Below are positions 35,204 to 43,130 of a DNA stretch of 43,130 nucleotides, one piece after another; the first letter of the stretch is position 1, and every line of letters starts with the position of its first letter. The notes under the pieces are model-generated. The model was not told where the DNA came from. It saw only the letters and a list, made by a program, of their open reading frames with translations, and did not search any database. The position numbers and the translations under genes were made by a program. Source of the stretch: Occallatibacter sp. (GTDB lineage: Bacteria > Acidobacteriota > Terriglobia > Terriglobales > Acidobacteriaceae). The stretch is taken from positions 1 to 43,130 of the forward strand of contig JARLFZ010000025.1 of the NCBI GenBank assembly GCA_031296305.1, written 5' to 3'.

Positions 35204-36160
35204 TCACGCGGCGCGGTCCACGACGTTGGCCAAATACCATTCGTAAGCCTGCTTGATGCCCTCGTCGAAGGACGTTTGCGCGTTCCATCCCAGTGCGTGG
35301 AGACGGCTTACATCCATCACTTTGCGGGGCATGCCGTCGGGCTTCGATCGGTCGAAAACAAATGTGCCATTCCAGCCGGCCACCCGCGCAATGCTTTCCG
35401 CCAGTTCCAGAATGGTCATGTCGCGCCCGGTGCCGACATTCAGAAAAAGCTCGTCAGAATAATTTTTCAGGACGAAGACGCAGGCGTCGGCCAGATCTTC
35501 AGTGAACAGGAACTCGCGTTTCGGGGTTCCGGTTCCCCACAACTCGACAGTGGCACTGCTCGACCTTTTGGCGGCGTGAATCTTCATGATCAGCGCGGCC
35601 ACGACGTGACCGTTCTCGGCATCGTAACGGTCTCCAGGCCCGAACAGATTGGTCGGCATCACGGAAACGAAATCGCATCCATATTGCCGGCGGAAGGCCG
35701 CGCACAGCTTGATTCCGGCAATTTTGGCGATGGCGTACCACTCGTTGGTTGGCTCGAGGGCGCCGGTCAGCAACGCCTCTTCGCGCATGGGCTGCTCGGC
35801 CATGCGGGGATAAATGCACGACGATCCCAGAAACAAAAGCTTCTTGACTCCGGCGCTCTTTGCGGCGTGAATGACGTTAGTCTCAATGACCAGGTTCTCG
35901 TAGAGAAACTCCGCGGGGCGCGTGGCGTTAGCCATGATGCCGCCCACGGTGGCGGCGGCAAGAAAGACGGCGTCGATCTTCGTGTCTGCCACCCAGCCAT
36001 GAACGTCGGCCTGGCGCAGAAGGTCGAGGTCGTTGCGGTCTGCCGTGACGATCTCGCAATTCTCGCGCCTGAGCCGCCGCGCAATGGCCGCGCCGGCCAT
36101 GCCGCGATGACCAGCCACCCAGACGCGCTTTCCCGTCAGGTCGAAACTACTCACGGCCAT
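35204..36160 (-). CDS. fcl: GDP-L-fucose synthase (or heptose reductase homologue)
   Basis: 318 residues. Short-chain-dehydrogenase fold epimerase/reductase that turns GDP-4-keto-6-deoxymannose into GDP-L-fucose with NADPH. Visible features are an altered GxxGxxG ([18 protein letters not shown]), GSSC115IYP, Y142-AIAK146 and [12 protein letters not shown] 36160 overlaps the end of gmd by 14 bases, so the two are one translational unit. The same enzyme type can act on GDP-6-deoxy-heptose intermediates (DmhB), which matters given the heptose genes nearby. Confidence 0.92.
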   Translation of the reverse strand: MAVSSFDLTGKRVWVAGHRGMAGAAIARRLRRENCEIVTADRNDLDLLRQADVHGWVADTKIDAVFLAAATVGGIMANATRPAEFLYENLVIETNVIHAAKSAGVKKLLFLGSSCIYPRMAEQPMREEALLTGALEPTNEWYAIAKIAGIKLCAAFRRQYGCDFVSVMPTNLFGPGDRYDAENGHVVAALIMKIHAAKRSSSATVELWGTGTPKREFLFTEDLADACVFVLKNYSDELFLNVGTGRDMTILELAESIARVAGWNGTFVFDRSKPDGMPRKVMDVSRLHALGWNAQTSFDEGIKQAYEWYLANVVDRAA

Positions 36161-37214
36161 GCTCCCGGTGCGATTCCTCCGCGACGGCCTTCAGATCCGA
36201 CTCCACCATGCCAGCGACCAGTTCCGGGAAGCCGACTTTGTGCTGCCATCCGAGAACGCGGTGCGCTTTGGACGGATCGCCCAGCAGCAGATCCACTTCT
36301 GTCGGCCTGAAGTAGCGGCTGTCTATCTCCACGAGCGTCTCTCCAGTGGCGGTGTCGATGCCGATTTCGCCGACGCCCTTGCCGCGCCACTCGATCTTGC
36401 GGCCGACCCTGGAAAAGGCCAGCTCCACGAACTCGCGCACGCTGTGCGCTTCGCCGGTGGCCAGGACGTAATCGTCCGCCTCCGGCTGCTGCACGATCCG
36501 CCACATGCCTTCCACGTAGTCCCGGGCATGACCCCAGTCGCGCCTGGCATCGAGATTACCGATGTGCAGCGTCTTCTGCACGCCCAGGTGAATAGCGGCC
36601 ACGGCGCGCGTGATCTTGCGGGTAACAAACGTCTCGCCGCGGACCGGGCTTTCGTGATTGAACAGAATTCCATTCGACGCATGAATGCCATACGCCTCGC
36701 GGTAGTTCACAGTGATCCAGAAGGCGTACAGCTTGGCCACTCCGTAGGGGCTTCGTGGATAAAAAGGAGTGGATTCATTTTGTGGGACTTCCCGCGCCTT
36801 GCCGTAAAGCTCCGAGGTCGACGCCTGATAGAAGCGCGTTTTTTTCGTGAAGCCAAGAATGCGGATCGCCTCCAGAATGCGCAAGGGACCGGTGGCATCG
36901 GCATTCGCCGTGTATTCAGGCGTCTCAAAGCTTACTTGCACGTGACTTTGCGCGGCCAAGTTGTAAATCTCATCTGGCTGCACCGACTGAATGATGCGAA
37001 TCAGATTCGTAGAGTCGGTCATATCTCCGTAATGAATCTGAAAATGTGCGCCGGGAACGTGCGGATCCTGGTACATATGATCGATGCGCGCCGAGTTAAA
37101 CGAAGACGATCGGCGCTTGATGCCGTGCACAATATAGCCCTTACTCAACAGGAGTTCGGACAAGTAGGCGCCGTCCTGTCCCGTAACACCCGTTACTAAC
37201 GCAACCTTCGGCAT
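36147..37214 (-). CDS. gmd: GDP-mannose 4,6-dehydratase (or heptose dehydratase homologue)
   Basis: 355 residues. Makes GDP-4-keto-6-deoxymannose. Motifs: [12 protein letters not shown] (NADP binding), [17 protein letters not shown] with the catalytic Thr/Glu, Y157-GVAK161, and [19 protein letters not shown] 37214 follows GAGGAAAG; an upstream ATG at 37247 lacks one. It precedes fcl with a 14-base overlap. A divergent promoter region separates it from the FAD oxidoreductase. Substrate could be GDP-mannose or GDP-D-manno-heptose (DmhA); sequence alone does not decide. Confidence 0.93.
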   Translation of the reverse strand: MPKVALVTGVTGQDGAYLSELLLSKGYIVHGIKRRSSSFNSARIDHMYQDPHVPGAHFQIHYGDMTDSTNLIRIIQSVQPDEIYNLAAQSHVQVSFETPEYTANADATGPLRILEAIRILGFTKKTRFYQASTSELYGKAREVPQNESTPFYPRSPYGVAKLYAFWITVNYREAYGIHASNGILFNHESPVRGETFVTRKITRAVAAIHLGVQKTLHIGNLDARRDWGHARDYVEGMWRIVQQPEADDYVLATGEAHSVREFVELAFSRVGRKIEWRGKGVGEIGIDTATGETLVEIDSRYFRPTEVDLLLGDPSKAHRVLGWQHKVGFPELVAGMVESDLKAVAEESHREHGRE

Positions 37215-37361
37215 AAATCTTTCCTCGATCCAATAGGCCCGCCACAATGGGTAACGACAGGTGTTAGTTTAGCGCGTAAGACAATATCTTCACCAAATTA
37301 GGGCGGCGTCACGGTGTACGCTGCCTCCAGAGCCGATATAGAATTGAGGTGTCTCCTTCAC
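37215..37361. promoter_or_regulatory. Divergent promoter region of gmd and FAD oxidoreductase
   Basis: 147 bases between divergent starts. TATAGAAT near 37337-37344, about 20 bases before the oxidoreductase ATG, is a plausible -10; no sure -35 was found. The gmd transcript must also start here. Confidence 0.4.
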
Positions 37362-38960
37362 ATGGACGGAACAGCAAATAAGCGCGCAATCATCATCGGA
37401 GCAGGTCCGGCGGGCTTGACAGCGGCTTATGAGTTGCTGACTCGGGCGGGTATACAGCCGGTTGTTCTCGAAAAAAGCGAATTCATGGGCGGCATTTCGC
37501 GGACGGTGAATTACAAGGGTAATCGGATCGATCTCGGTGGCCACCGTTTCTTTTCAAAATCGGACCGTGTTATGGAATGGTGGCTGAAAATGCTGCCGCT
37601 GGAGGCGCGAGAAAACGGTCCGGCGACGATCAAATACCATCGTATGGAGCAGGCCATCAAGGCTGGCTCGTCCGGCCCTGACCCTGCCACCGCGGACCGC
37701 GTGATGTTGCTGCGAGCACGCAAGTCCAGGATCTATTACCTGCGCCGCTTCTTCGATTACCCGATCTCCCTCAGCAGCAGCACGCTTCTGAATCTTGGAG
37801 TATGGCGTGCGTTAAAGATCGGAGCCGGCTATATTCGCAGCACGCTGTTTCCCATCAAGCCGGAAGAGACGCTGGAGCAATTCTTCATCAACCGCTTTGG
37901 CGACGAACTTTACAAAACGTTTTTCAAGTCCTACACCGAAAAGGTCTGGGGTGTGCCTTGCAACCAGATCAGCGCTGAGTGGGGCGCCCAGCGCATCAAG
38001 GGGCTCTCGGTGTGGGCGATGCTGGCTCACGCCGCGAAGAAACTGTTCAAGCGTGGCAGCAAGAACGTCCGTCAGAAGGACGTTCAGACATCTCTGATCG
38101 AACAGTTTCTGTACCCAAAATACGGCCCGGGGCAGATGTGGGACGAGGCTGCGCGCCGCATAAGAGAAATGGGCGGCCAAATTCTCACAGGTTACACATT
38201 TGAGCGGATCATGACGGATGGGTGGCAGGTGAAAGCGCTGGAGGCTACTAACTCCGCCACAGGGCGGAAGGAAGTATTCGAAGGCGATTATTTTTTCTCT
38301 ACGGCACCGGTGAAGCAGATCATGCGCTCGTTTGACGTTGCGCCACCCCAGAACGTGCTAGAGGTATCGGATGGCCTTGTCTACAGAGACTTCATCACCG
38401 TGGGCCTGCTGGTTCGCTCGCTGCTTATCAACGAGGCGACGCCGAACGGGAACAAACTGATCGGTGACAACTGGATATATATTCAGGAGCCCGACGTGCT
38501 GCTTGGCAGGCTACAGATTTTTAATAACTGGAGCCCGTTCATGGTTGCCGACCCAGCGACCGTGTGGCTGGGCCTGGAGTACTTCTGTAACGAATCGGAC
38601 GAGCTTTGGAAAATGTCCGATGATCGTATGGTGGCGCTGGCGCGGGAAGAACTTAGCAAAATTGGGATTATCGACAGGGCCGAGGTGATCGATTCAACCG
38701 TCCTGCGCATGGAGAAGACTTATCCCGCGTACTTCGGAACTTATGACCGGTTTGCGGAGATCCGCGAGCACGTGGACCGCTACACTAACCTGTATCTCAT
38801 CGGACGCAACGGCATGCACCGTTATAACAACCAGGACCATTCCATGCTGACGGCGATGATGGCCGTCGACGATATTATTGCCGGCAGCGTGGATAAGTCA
38901 CGCCTATGGGAAGTCAATACTGAAATGGAATATCACGAAGAGGAAGAGAGTGCCGGCTGA
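37362..38960 (+). CDS. FAD-dependent oxidoreductase of polysaccharide loci
   Basis: 532 residues. N-terminal Rossmann FAD motif ([18 protein letters not shown], residues 8-26), then [13 protein letters not shown] and [12 protein letters not shown], which place it in the amine-oxidase/protoporphyrinogen-oxidase-like group (HemY-like COG1232) often encoded in surface-sugar clusters. The C-terminus has the FAD-closing [24 protein letters not shown]. Relatives include UDP-galactopyranose mutase-like enzymes, but the exact reaction is unknown. ATG 37362 precedes the fold; GAGG lies about 12 bases upstream, and the frame is open to GTG 37314. Its last 28 bases overlap the convergent GT87-like gene. 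Confidence 0.82.
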   Translation: MDGTANKRAIIIGAGPAGLTAAYELLTRAGIQPVVLEKSEFMGGISRTVNYKGNRIDLGGHRFFSKSDRVMEWWLKMLPLEARENGPATIKYHRMEQAIKAGSSGPDPATADRVMLLRARKSRIYYLRRFFDYPISLSSSTLLNLGVWRALKIGAGYIRSTLFPIKPEETLEQFFINRFGDELYKTFFKSYTEKVWGVPCNQISAEWGAQRIKGLSVWAMLAHAAKKLFKRGSKNVRQKDVQTSLIEQFLYPKYGPGQMWDEAARRIREMGGQILTGYTFERIMTDGWQVKALEATNSATGRKEVFEGDYFFSTAPVKQIMRSFDVAPPQNVLEVSDGLVYRDFITVGLLVRSLLINEATPNGNKLIGDNWIYIQEPDVLLGRLQIFNNWSPFMVADPATVWLGLEYFCNESDELWKMSDDRMVALAREELSKIGIIDRAEVIDSTVLRMEKTYPAYFGTYDRFAEIREHVDRYTNLYLIGRNGMHRYNNQDHSMLTAMMAVDDIIAGSVDKSRLWEVNTEMEYHEEEESAG

Positions 38961-40180
38961 GTGGAGCGCCGGAACGCCGGCCTGTACGATTGAACCCACT
39001 GGGGGGCACTCAAAACGAAGAGATACGTCAAACCGCCAACCAGGGCGGCATTCGCGAGAGCATCCAGGAGTAACTGCACCCATGCCGGGGTGACGGCATT
39101 CAACAGCCGCGAAAGGAACATTGACCACAGAGAGTACATGGCGCACGCAAAGGTGATGCGGGCGACACGCCGCAGCCGGGAATCGGAATTACTTAGCCAT
39201 TGCGTCAACTGAGGAATGGTGAAGAGCAGGAACATCAGGCGGTAGTCAAAGTTAGAGCCGAGAAGATACGTCCCAACGTAAATGGATGCACCCATACGAA
39301 AGGCATCGATATGCAATTGATGCACTGCGGCATCCTGAGCTTCGCGCGGGCGCGCGGGGAGCAAGACGCAAAGCATGATGATGACGCCGATCACTGCATA
39401 ACACGCCGTCTTCGATAGAAGAGCACTGTGGAGGAGCCTTTCCAATTCCAGCCAGTTCACCGCGATCCCATAGGAACCCCAATCAGTTGTAGAGGCTGCT
39501 GCCCGCACGGCGCGAATTTCGTTGCGCAGCAGTGCGCAATAAGTCCCCACGAAGAGAATGCTGCCCGTTAGAAATTTGAAAAATCTACGCCGGTCCTCCT
39601 TAAGGAACACCGCTGCGGCGAAAACCGGGAACAATTTGAGCACGAACGCAAAGGCAATCACGCCAGCGGATGCGGCAGTCGATTTCCTGATGACCATGAG
39701 CGAGAGGGCGAGCAGGAAAAAGACGACCAGATCGTTGTTTCCTCTTTCAATGCCTATGAGAACCGCAGGCGAAAAGATGGCGCAGGCCAGCGTCGCGGCG
39801 ATTGCATAGTTGATTTCTCCCACGAAAAGGAAAATGCCCAAAAAGAAGAGTGAGACAAAGGCCGCTTCAAAATAGATCGTGTCCTTTTGATCGATGCCAA
39901 GGTGAAACAGCAATTGCCAAATCCGCGGATAATCCATCAATTCACCTGACGGATGGCGCGGGTTGTAGACCATTGGATCGAATCCCAAGGCATGCGATTC
40001 GGCACTCGCAGTGATGACTCGGGCGTCGGAGAAATAGGGAGAAAGCGGATAAATTCCGAGGGAACTCCATGTTCGCTCGTAGCCATGAAAGACAAACGAC
40101 CCTGCGAGAGCGGCGCAGCCTGCCAGAATGAGAAGTAAGAGCGTAAGCTTCGCGCTAACTCGATTGGATGTTATCGGCAT
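38933..40180 (-). CDS. GT87-like polytopic membrane glycosyltransferase
   Basis: 415 residues with about ten hydrophobic helices. The sequence resembles the GT-C mannosyltransferase group GT87 (DUF2029): an early periplasmic loop with acidic residues ([15 protein letters not shown]), [19 protein letters not shown] and [17 protein letters not shown]. It likely transfers a sugar from a polyprenyl-phosphate donor outside the membrane. ATG 40180 is preceded by GAGAAAG; the frame is open upstream to 40423, but that part reads as shadow of the neighbouring gene. It is the last gene of the five-gene minus-strand block and overlaps the convergent oxidoreductase by 28 bases. Confidence 0.75.
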   Translation of the reverse strand: MPITSNRVSAKLTLLLLILAGCAALAGSFVFHGYERTWSSLGIYPLSPYFSDARVITASAESHALGFDPMVYNPRHPSGELMDYPRIWQLLFHLGIDQKDTIYFEAAFVSLFFLGIFLFVGEINYAIAATLACAIFSPAVLIGIERGNNDLVVFFLLALSLMVIRKSTAASAGVIAFAFVLKLFPVFAAAVFLKEDRRRFFKFLTGSILFVGTYCALLRNEIRAVRAAASTTDWGSYGIAVNWLELERLLHSALLSKTACYAVIGVIIMLCVLLPARPREAQDAAVHQLHIDAFRMGASIYVGTYLLGSNFDYRLMFLLFTIPQLTQWLSNSDSRLRRVARITFACAMYSLWSMFLSRLLNAVTPAWVQLLLDALANAALVGGLTYLFVLSAPQWVQSYRPAFRRSTQPALSSSS

Positions 40181-40223
40181 ATCTTTCTCGCTGGAAATGG
40201 GAGCAACCTTTGCAGGCGCCCAG

Positions 40224-40943
40224 CTACGCGTGGGGATTCCTTGATGTTCCTTCAAGCCCGGGCCACTCCCGCTGTGCCTGCTCGTACTTTTCCATGGTGC
40301 CGATATCGAATACGTAATCGGTGATGGGAAAAGCAAACATCTCCCCGACCAGCTTTGGGAGCACATTGAAGCCAATGTCAGCCGGAACCCACTCGGGAAC
40401 ATGCGCGAGAAGGGCTGGCCCACCGATCAAGATGCCTGAGAATGCCTGGTCGGTCTTCGGGAACTGCGGCTTCTCCACAAAATCAATCACTCTCCCCGAT
40501 TCGTCTGTGGCGATGATTCCGCATTGCGTTGGATGGGGAGCGCGGTAGGTTCCCAATGTGACTGGAGAGTGGCGTATCCGGTGAAAATCCAAGAGCCGGT
40601 CAAAGCGGCAATTCGTCAAAACGTCTGCGTATAAAACCGCGAACTCTTCTTCCGTGGCGACGAAATCGCGATTCACATGCAGAGTCCCGGCGCTGCCCAA
40701 CAGTTCGGGCTCATGCGCCAGGGTTACGCGCACCGGCCCGCGATAGGCGTCGACGAACTCGCGCACGCGATCGCTGTGCGCGTGCGAGTTCAAAAGAATC
40801 TCATCGATACCATACATCGCGCACCATTCGAGCCAGATGGCCAGAAGCGGCGTGCCCTGGATGGGCACCAGGCACTTTGGGATGGTATTGGTCAGCGGCC
40901 GCAGCCGCGTCCCCACGCCCGCCGCCTGAAGAAAGCCCTTCAT
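40224..40943 (-). CDS. Sugar-1-phosphate nucleotidyltransferase (HddC/ManC-like)
   Basis: 239 residues. NTP-transferase fold with the signature GVGTRLRPLTNTIPKCLVPI, then GSAGTLHVN, an atypical LYADVLTN (in place of GDV-), FVEKPQ and the closing FDIGTMEKYEQA. With a GmhA-like isomerase and an HddA-like kinase in the same block it could be the GDP-heptose guanylyltransferase HddC, but a mannose-1-phosphate or other sugar specificity is equally allowed. ATG 40943 has GAGGAAATC upstream and overlaps the galE stop by four bases (ATGA), so translation is coupled. Confidence 0.8.
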   Translation of the reverse strand: MKGFLQAAGVGTRLRPLTNTIPKCLVPIQGTPLLAIWLEWCAMYGIDEILLNSHAHSDRVREFVDAYRGPVRVTLAHEPELLGSAGTLHVNRDFVATEEEFAVLYADVLTNCRFDRLLDFHRIRHSPVTLGTYRAPHPTQCGIIATDESGRVIDFVEKPQFPKTDQAFSGILIGGPALLAHVPEWVPADIGFNVLPKLVGEMFAFPITDYVFDIGTMEKYEQAQREWPGLEGTSRNPHA

Positions 40944-41947
40944 GATTTCCTCGCAGCCGCCGCTGAGAGCGAGCCGGCTTGGCCGCGCATCTTCCAGGCC
41001 CACGCAGTTTCAATAATGTGATCGAGATCGGAGTGTTGCGGTCTCCAGCCCAGTTCCGACATCAAGCGCCTGGGACTTGCGCAAAGCACCGCGGGATCGC
41101 CGGCGCGGCGACTGCCCTCCCGGATGGAAATTTTGCGGCCGATGATCTTCTCGACGCGCGTATGAACCTCGCGCACGGAAAAGCTTTTGCCCAGTCCGAT
41201 GTTATAGACCGAAAAGCCGGGCGTATCCATTTTGCCGAGCGCCAGAATGTGCGCCTGCGCGATATCGAGCACGTGAACGTAGTCGCGCACGCAACTGCCA
41301 TCGGGCGTGGGATAGTCGGAGCCGTAGATAGTGAAGAACTCGCGCTCGCCCACAGCCGCTTCAAACAAGATGGGCAGGATGTGCGTCTCCGGTTCGTGTT
41401 CCTCGCCATGCGCAAGCGTCGCGCCTGAAGCATTAAAGTAGCGGAACGCGCAAACGCTGATGCCATAGGCTTTCCCATACCAGGTCAGCAGCCGCTCATA
41501 AGCGAGCTTGGTCTCGCCGTATGCATTCACGGGCGCCTTGGGATGGTCCTCCGGGATGGGTACCTCGACAGGATCCCCGTACACCGCGGCAGTAGACGAA
41601 AAGATAAAGCGCTTGATCGCGGCATCGCGAACGGCATCGATCAGCGTGGTGGCTGCGACCACGTTGACTTGATAGAAGAGCGCGGGGTTCGTCACTGACT
41701 CGGGAATCAGCGCCTTGGCCGCGAAGTGAAACACCGCATCATAGGGCTTCGCGGCAAGCACTTTCCGTATCCCCGCCGCATCGCCAATGTCCAGTTCGAA
41801 AAACTCGGCTCCCTGGGGAACCGCTCGGCGATGTCCCGTGGAGAGGTCATCCACGATGGTTACTTCATACCCCTGCCGCAGCAGCTCCTCGGAACAAACG
41901 GAACCGACATAACCGGCGCCGCCGGTAACCAGCACTCTTTGCTTCAT
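40940..41947 (-). CDS. galE: UDP-glucose 4-epimerase
   Basis: 335 residues. Interconverts UDP-glucose and UDP-galactose. NAD-binding GGAGYVGS, VFHFAAKALIPESV, FSSTAAVYGDP, catalytic Y143-GETK147, FRYFNASGA and DYVHVLDIAQAH are all present. ATG 41947 has GGAG five bases upstream. It lies 46 bp after the GmhA-like gene and overlaps the nucleotidyltransferase start. It supplies UDP-galactose (or a related epimer) for the polysaccharide. Confidence 0.95.
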   Translation of the reverse strand: MKQRVLVTGGAGYVGSVCSEELLRQGYEVTIVDDLSTGHRRAVPQGAEFFELDIGDAAGIRKVLAAKPYDAVFHFAAKALIPESVTNPALFYQVNVVAATTLIDAVRDAAIKRFIFSSTAAVYGDPVEVPIPEDHPKAPVNAYGETKLAYERLLTWYGKAYGISVCAFRYFNASGATLAHGEEHEPETHILPILFEAAVGEREFFTIYGSDYPTPDGSCVRDYVHVLDIAQAHILALGKMDTPGFSVYNIGLGKSFSVREVHTRVEKIIGRKISIREGSRRAGDPAVLCASPRRLMSELGWRPQHSDLDHIIETAWAWKMRGQAGSLSAAAARKS

Positions 41948-41993
41948 TGTGACTCCATTGCACTGCGACTGAAATGCACCGGAAAGGCCCCGT

Positions 41994-42644
41994 TCAATTT
42001 ACGGTGGCGACCGCGGTCACGGCCAGCGAGGACGTCTGCGCTGCATGCTCTCCCCGATGATGAATGTAGCCGAAGTAGTCTTTGAAATACTTTGTGAATA
42101 TGTGAAGGACCACGGCATGAATTCCTTCAACCAGTTCATATTCGCCTTTGGGTGTGACGATCATGATCTTCGCGTCGGAGAGGGGATTCAATCTTCCTCC
42201 ATCGAAGCCGGAGATCCCGATGACCGGCACCTGGTGCGAGCGCGCGAGATCGACAGCGCGAATGATGCTTTCCGAGTTGCCTGAGCTCGAGATCGCGATC
42301 AGCACATCGGTATCCTGAATGTAGTTTCCGAGAGGCCCGGCAAACACCATGTCGTATCCGATGTCGTTGGCCCACGCGGTGAGTTCTTCCTCGGTGGTGG
42401 GCAGGCGGATGGCCTGGAACCGGCGCTGCTGCTCGCTCAGGTTGTGGCTGAACACGGTCTTGTTGAAGTCCGCTACCCAATGCGTGGCCAACGCCAGCGA
42501 GCCGCCATTACCGATGACATAGATGCGGCCGTCACGCTCGAACGCGGCCTGCAGAATGTTCATGGCCTTGGCAATCTCCACCGTAGGGAGATTGCGGAGC
42601 AGCGCGATCGCTTTGTCGGAAAACTGCCGGATGTATTCTTCCAT
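41994..42644 (-). CDS. gmhA: SIS-domain phosphoheptose isomerase (GmhA-like)
   Basis: 216 residues. Converts sedoheptulose-7-phosphate to D-glycero-D-manno-heptose-7-phosphate in the family. The GNGGSLALATHWVADF phosphate-binding block, ANDIGYDMVFAGPLGNY, AISSSGNSESIIRAVDLA and GISGFDGGRLNPLSD are typical of GmhA. ATG 42644 follows AGGTAGGTGA. It is 45 bp downstream of the HddA-like kinase, as in GDP-heptose gene sets. The C-terminal 20 residues differ from usual. Other SIS isomerases are less likely. Confidence 0.85.
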   Translation of the reverse strand: MEEYIRQFSDKAIALLRNLPTVEIAKAMNILQAAFERDGRIYVIGNGGSLALATHWVADFNKTVFSHNLSEQQRRFQAIRLPTTEEELTAWANDIGYDMVFAGPLGNYIQDTDVLIAISSSGNSESIIRAVDLARSHQVPVIGISGFDGGRLNPLSDAKIMIVTPKGEYELVEGIHAVVLHIFTKYFKDYFGYIHHRGEHAAQTSSLAVTAVATVN

Positions 42645-42689
42645 TACTGTTCACCTACCTGCTGCCGAGCTTCAGGACTTGATCACACT

Positions 42690-43130
42690 TTAGATTCCGC
42701 CGGAATTGAAGAGCACTTCCCCGCCTGTCTGAACGAAAGCAACGGGAATTTCGCCGGCGCCCTCGAATCCCTCGGTAATCGCGACTTTCTGCAACGCCTC
42801 CACGACCCCGGCTCGTCTTTCCACGGGTGCAAGCATCATAATGCAGCCGCCGCCGCCTGCTCCCAGGATCTTGCCGCCCCATGCGCCTTGGCTCATCGCC
42901 ACTTCGTACAGCGTGTCGATGCCCGGATTTGAGATCGAAGAGGCGAGCTGTTTCTTCAAGGTCCAACCCTCCAGCAGCATCTCGCCGGCACGCTTGAAAT
43001 CGGATCGGAGAAGCGCTTCCTTGAAGATCGGAACCGAATCCGACATTCGCTTCAGTACCTCGAAATTGCGTTCTGTATTGGCTTTCTGCTCCGTCAAGAC
43101 CGAGGAGGCATCGCGGGTGGTCCCGAGGAA
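42690..43130 (-). CDS. hddA: HddA-like GHMP heptose kinase, C-terminal part
   Basis: The visible 146 residues are the C-terminal part; the gene continues beyond the right edge. GWTLKKQLASSISNPGIDTLYEVAMSQ and the ATP-binding KILGAGGGGCIMML are those of GHMP kinases of the D-glycero-alpha-D-manno-heptose-7-phosphate kinase (HddA) group, and the start of the visible part (GTTRDASSVLTEQ) fits that family as well. A Cys replaces Phe in the GAGGGG-F motif. With the adjacent GmhA-like gene it suggests the alpha branch of heptose activation, which leads to GDP-heptose. Confidence 0.8.
   Translation of the reverse strand, partial: FLGTTRDASSVLTEQKANTERNFEVLKRMSDSVPIFKEALLRSDFKRAGEMLLEGWTLKKQLASSISNPGIDTLYEVAMSQGAWGGKILGAGGGGCIMMLAPVERRAGVVEALQKVAITEGFEGAGEIPVAFVQTGGEVLFNSGGI

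Noticed and set aside
1..43130. CRISPR arrays, tRNA and rRNA genes
   Set aside because: No regularly spaced identical repeats beyond the short iterons and 21-mers, and no cloverleaf or rRNA-like sequence was recognised by eye.

Overview
The window reads as a chromosome segment of an Acidobacteriota bacterium, most likely Terriglobia/Acidobacteriaceae. This is inferred from gene content. The main pointers are a winged-helix/single-TM regulator of the type expanded in that group, an S53 sedolisin, a PEP-CTERM protein, Ig-like secreted proteins carrying an anchor cassette, a Wzi-type capsule protein and a moderately GC-rich sequence. No rRNA, tRNA or CRISPR array was seen.

Left accessory region (1-9.9 kb). 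The left edge carries a plasmid-type replication module: a divergent ArdC-like gene running off the edge, a small helix-turn-helix protein, a RepA_C-family initiator, then AT-rich 13-mers and four iterons. Next come a radical-SAM sulfatase maturase with a small partner, and a cluster of decayed mobile elements (an IS5-family relic and a group II intron reverse transcriptase fragment). A winged-helix regulator, an IS630 element with a frameshifted transposase and a GH54-like secreted protein follow.

Signalling and glycogen region (9.9-17.8 kb). A stand-alone receiver, a hybrid histidine kinase that has lost its kinase core (PAS fragment plus REC-HPt), a chemoreceptor without a sensor domain, glycogen phosphorylase and an EAL-like/HDOD protein.

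Surface and sugar-activation region (18-34 kb). A sedolisin with a PEP-CTERM neighbour, a two-TM ion channel, and a tightly coupled pair made of a GalU-like nucleotidyltransferase and a 1109-residue protein that fuses a GHMP kinase to a UDPGP-type pyrophosphorylase. An FkbM methyltransferase, OmpA-type and beta-barrel outer-membrane proteins, a proline-rich secreted protein and a Wzi-family capsule protein follow.

Polysaccharide cluster (34.5-43.1 kb). A WcaF-type acetyltransferase, GDP-fucose synthase, GDP-mannose dehydratase, an FAD oxidoreductase, a GT87-like membrane glycosyltransferase, a sugar-1-phosphate nucleotidyltransferase, GalE, a GmhA-like isomerase and a truncated HddA-like kinase. 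Together these point to GDP-fucose and/or GDP-heptose (possibly 6-deoxy-heptose) supply for a capsule or exopolysaccharide.

The strongest candidate for something little described is the fused kinase/pyrophosphorylase with its coupled GalU-like partner. Other items worth following are the replicon with phased iterons, the membrane hairpin inserted into an Ig-like domain, and the kinase-less hybrid histidine kinase.
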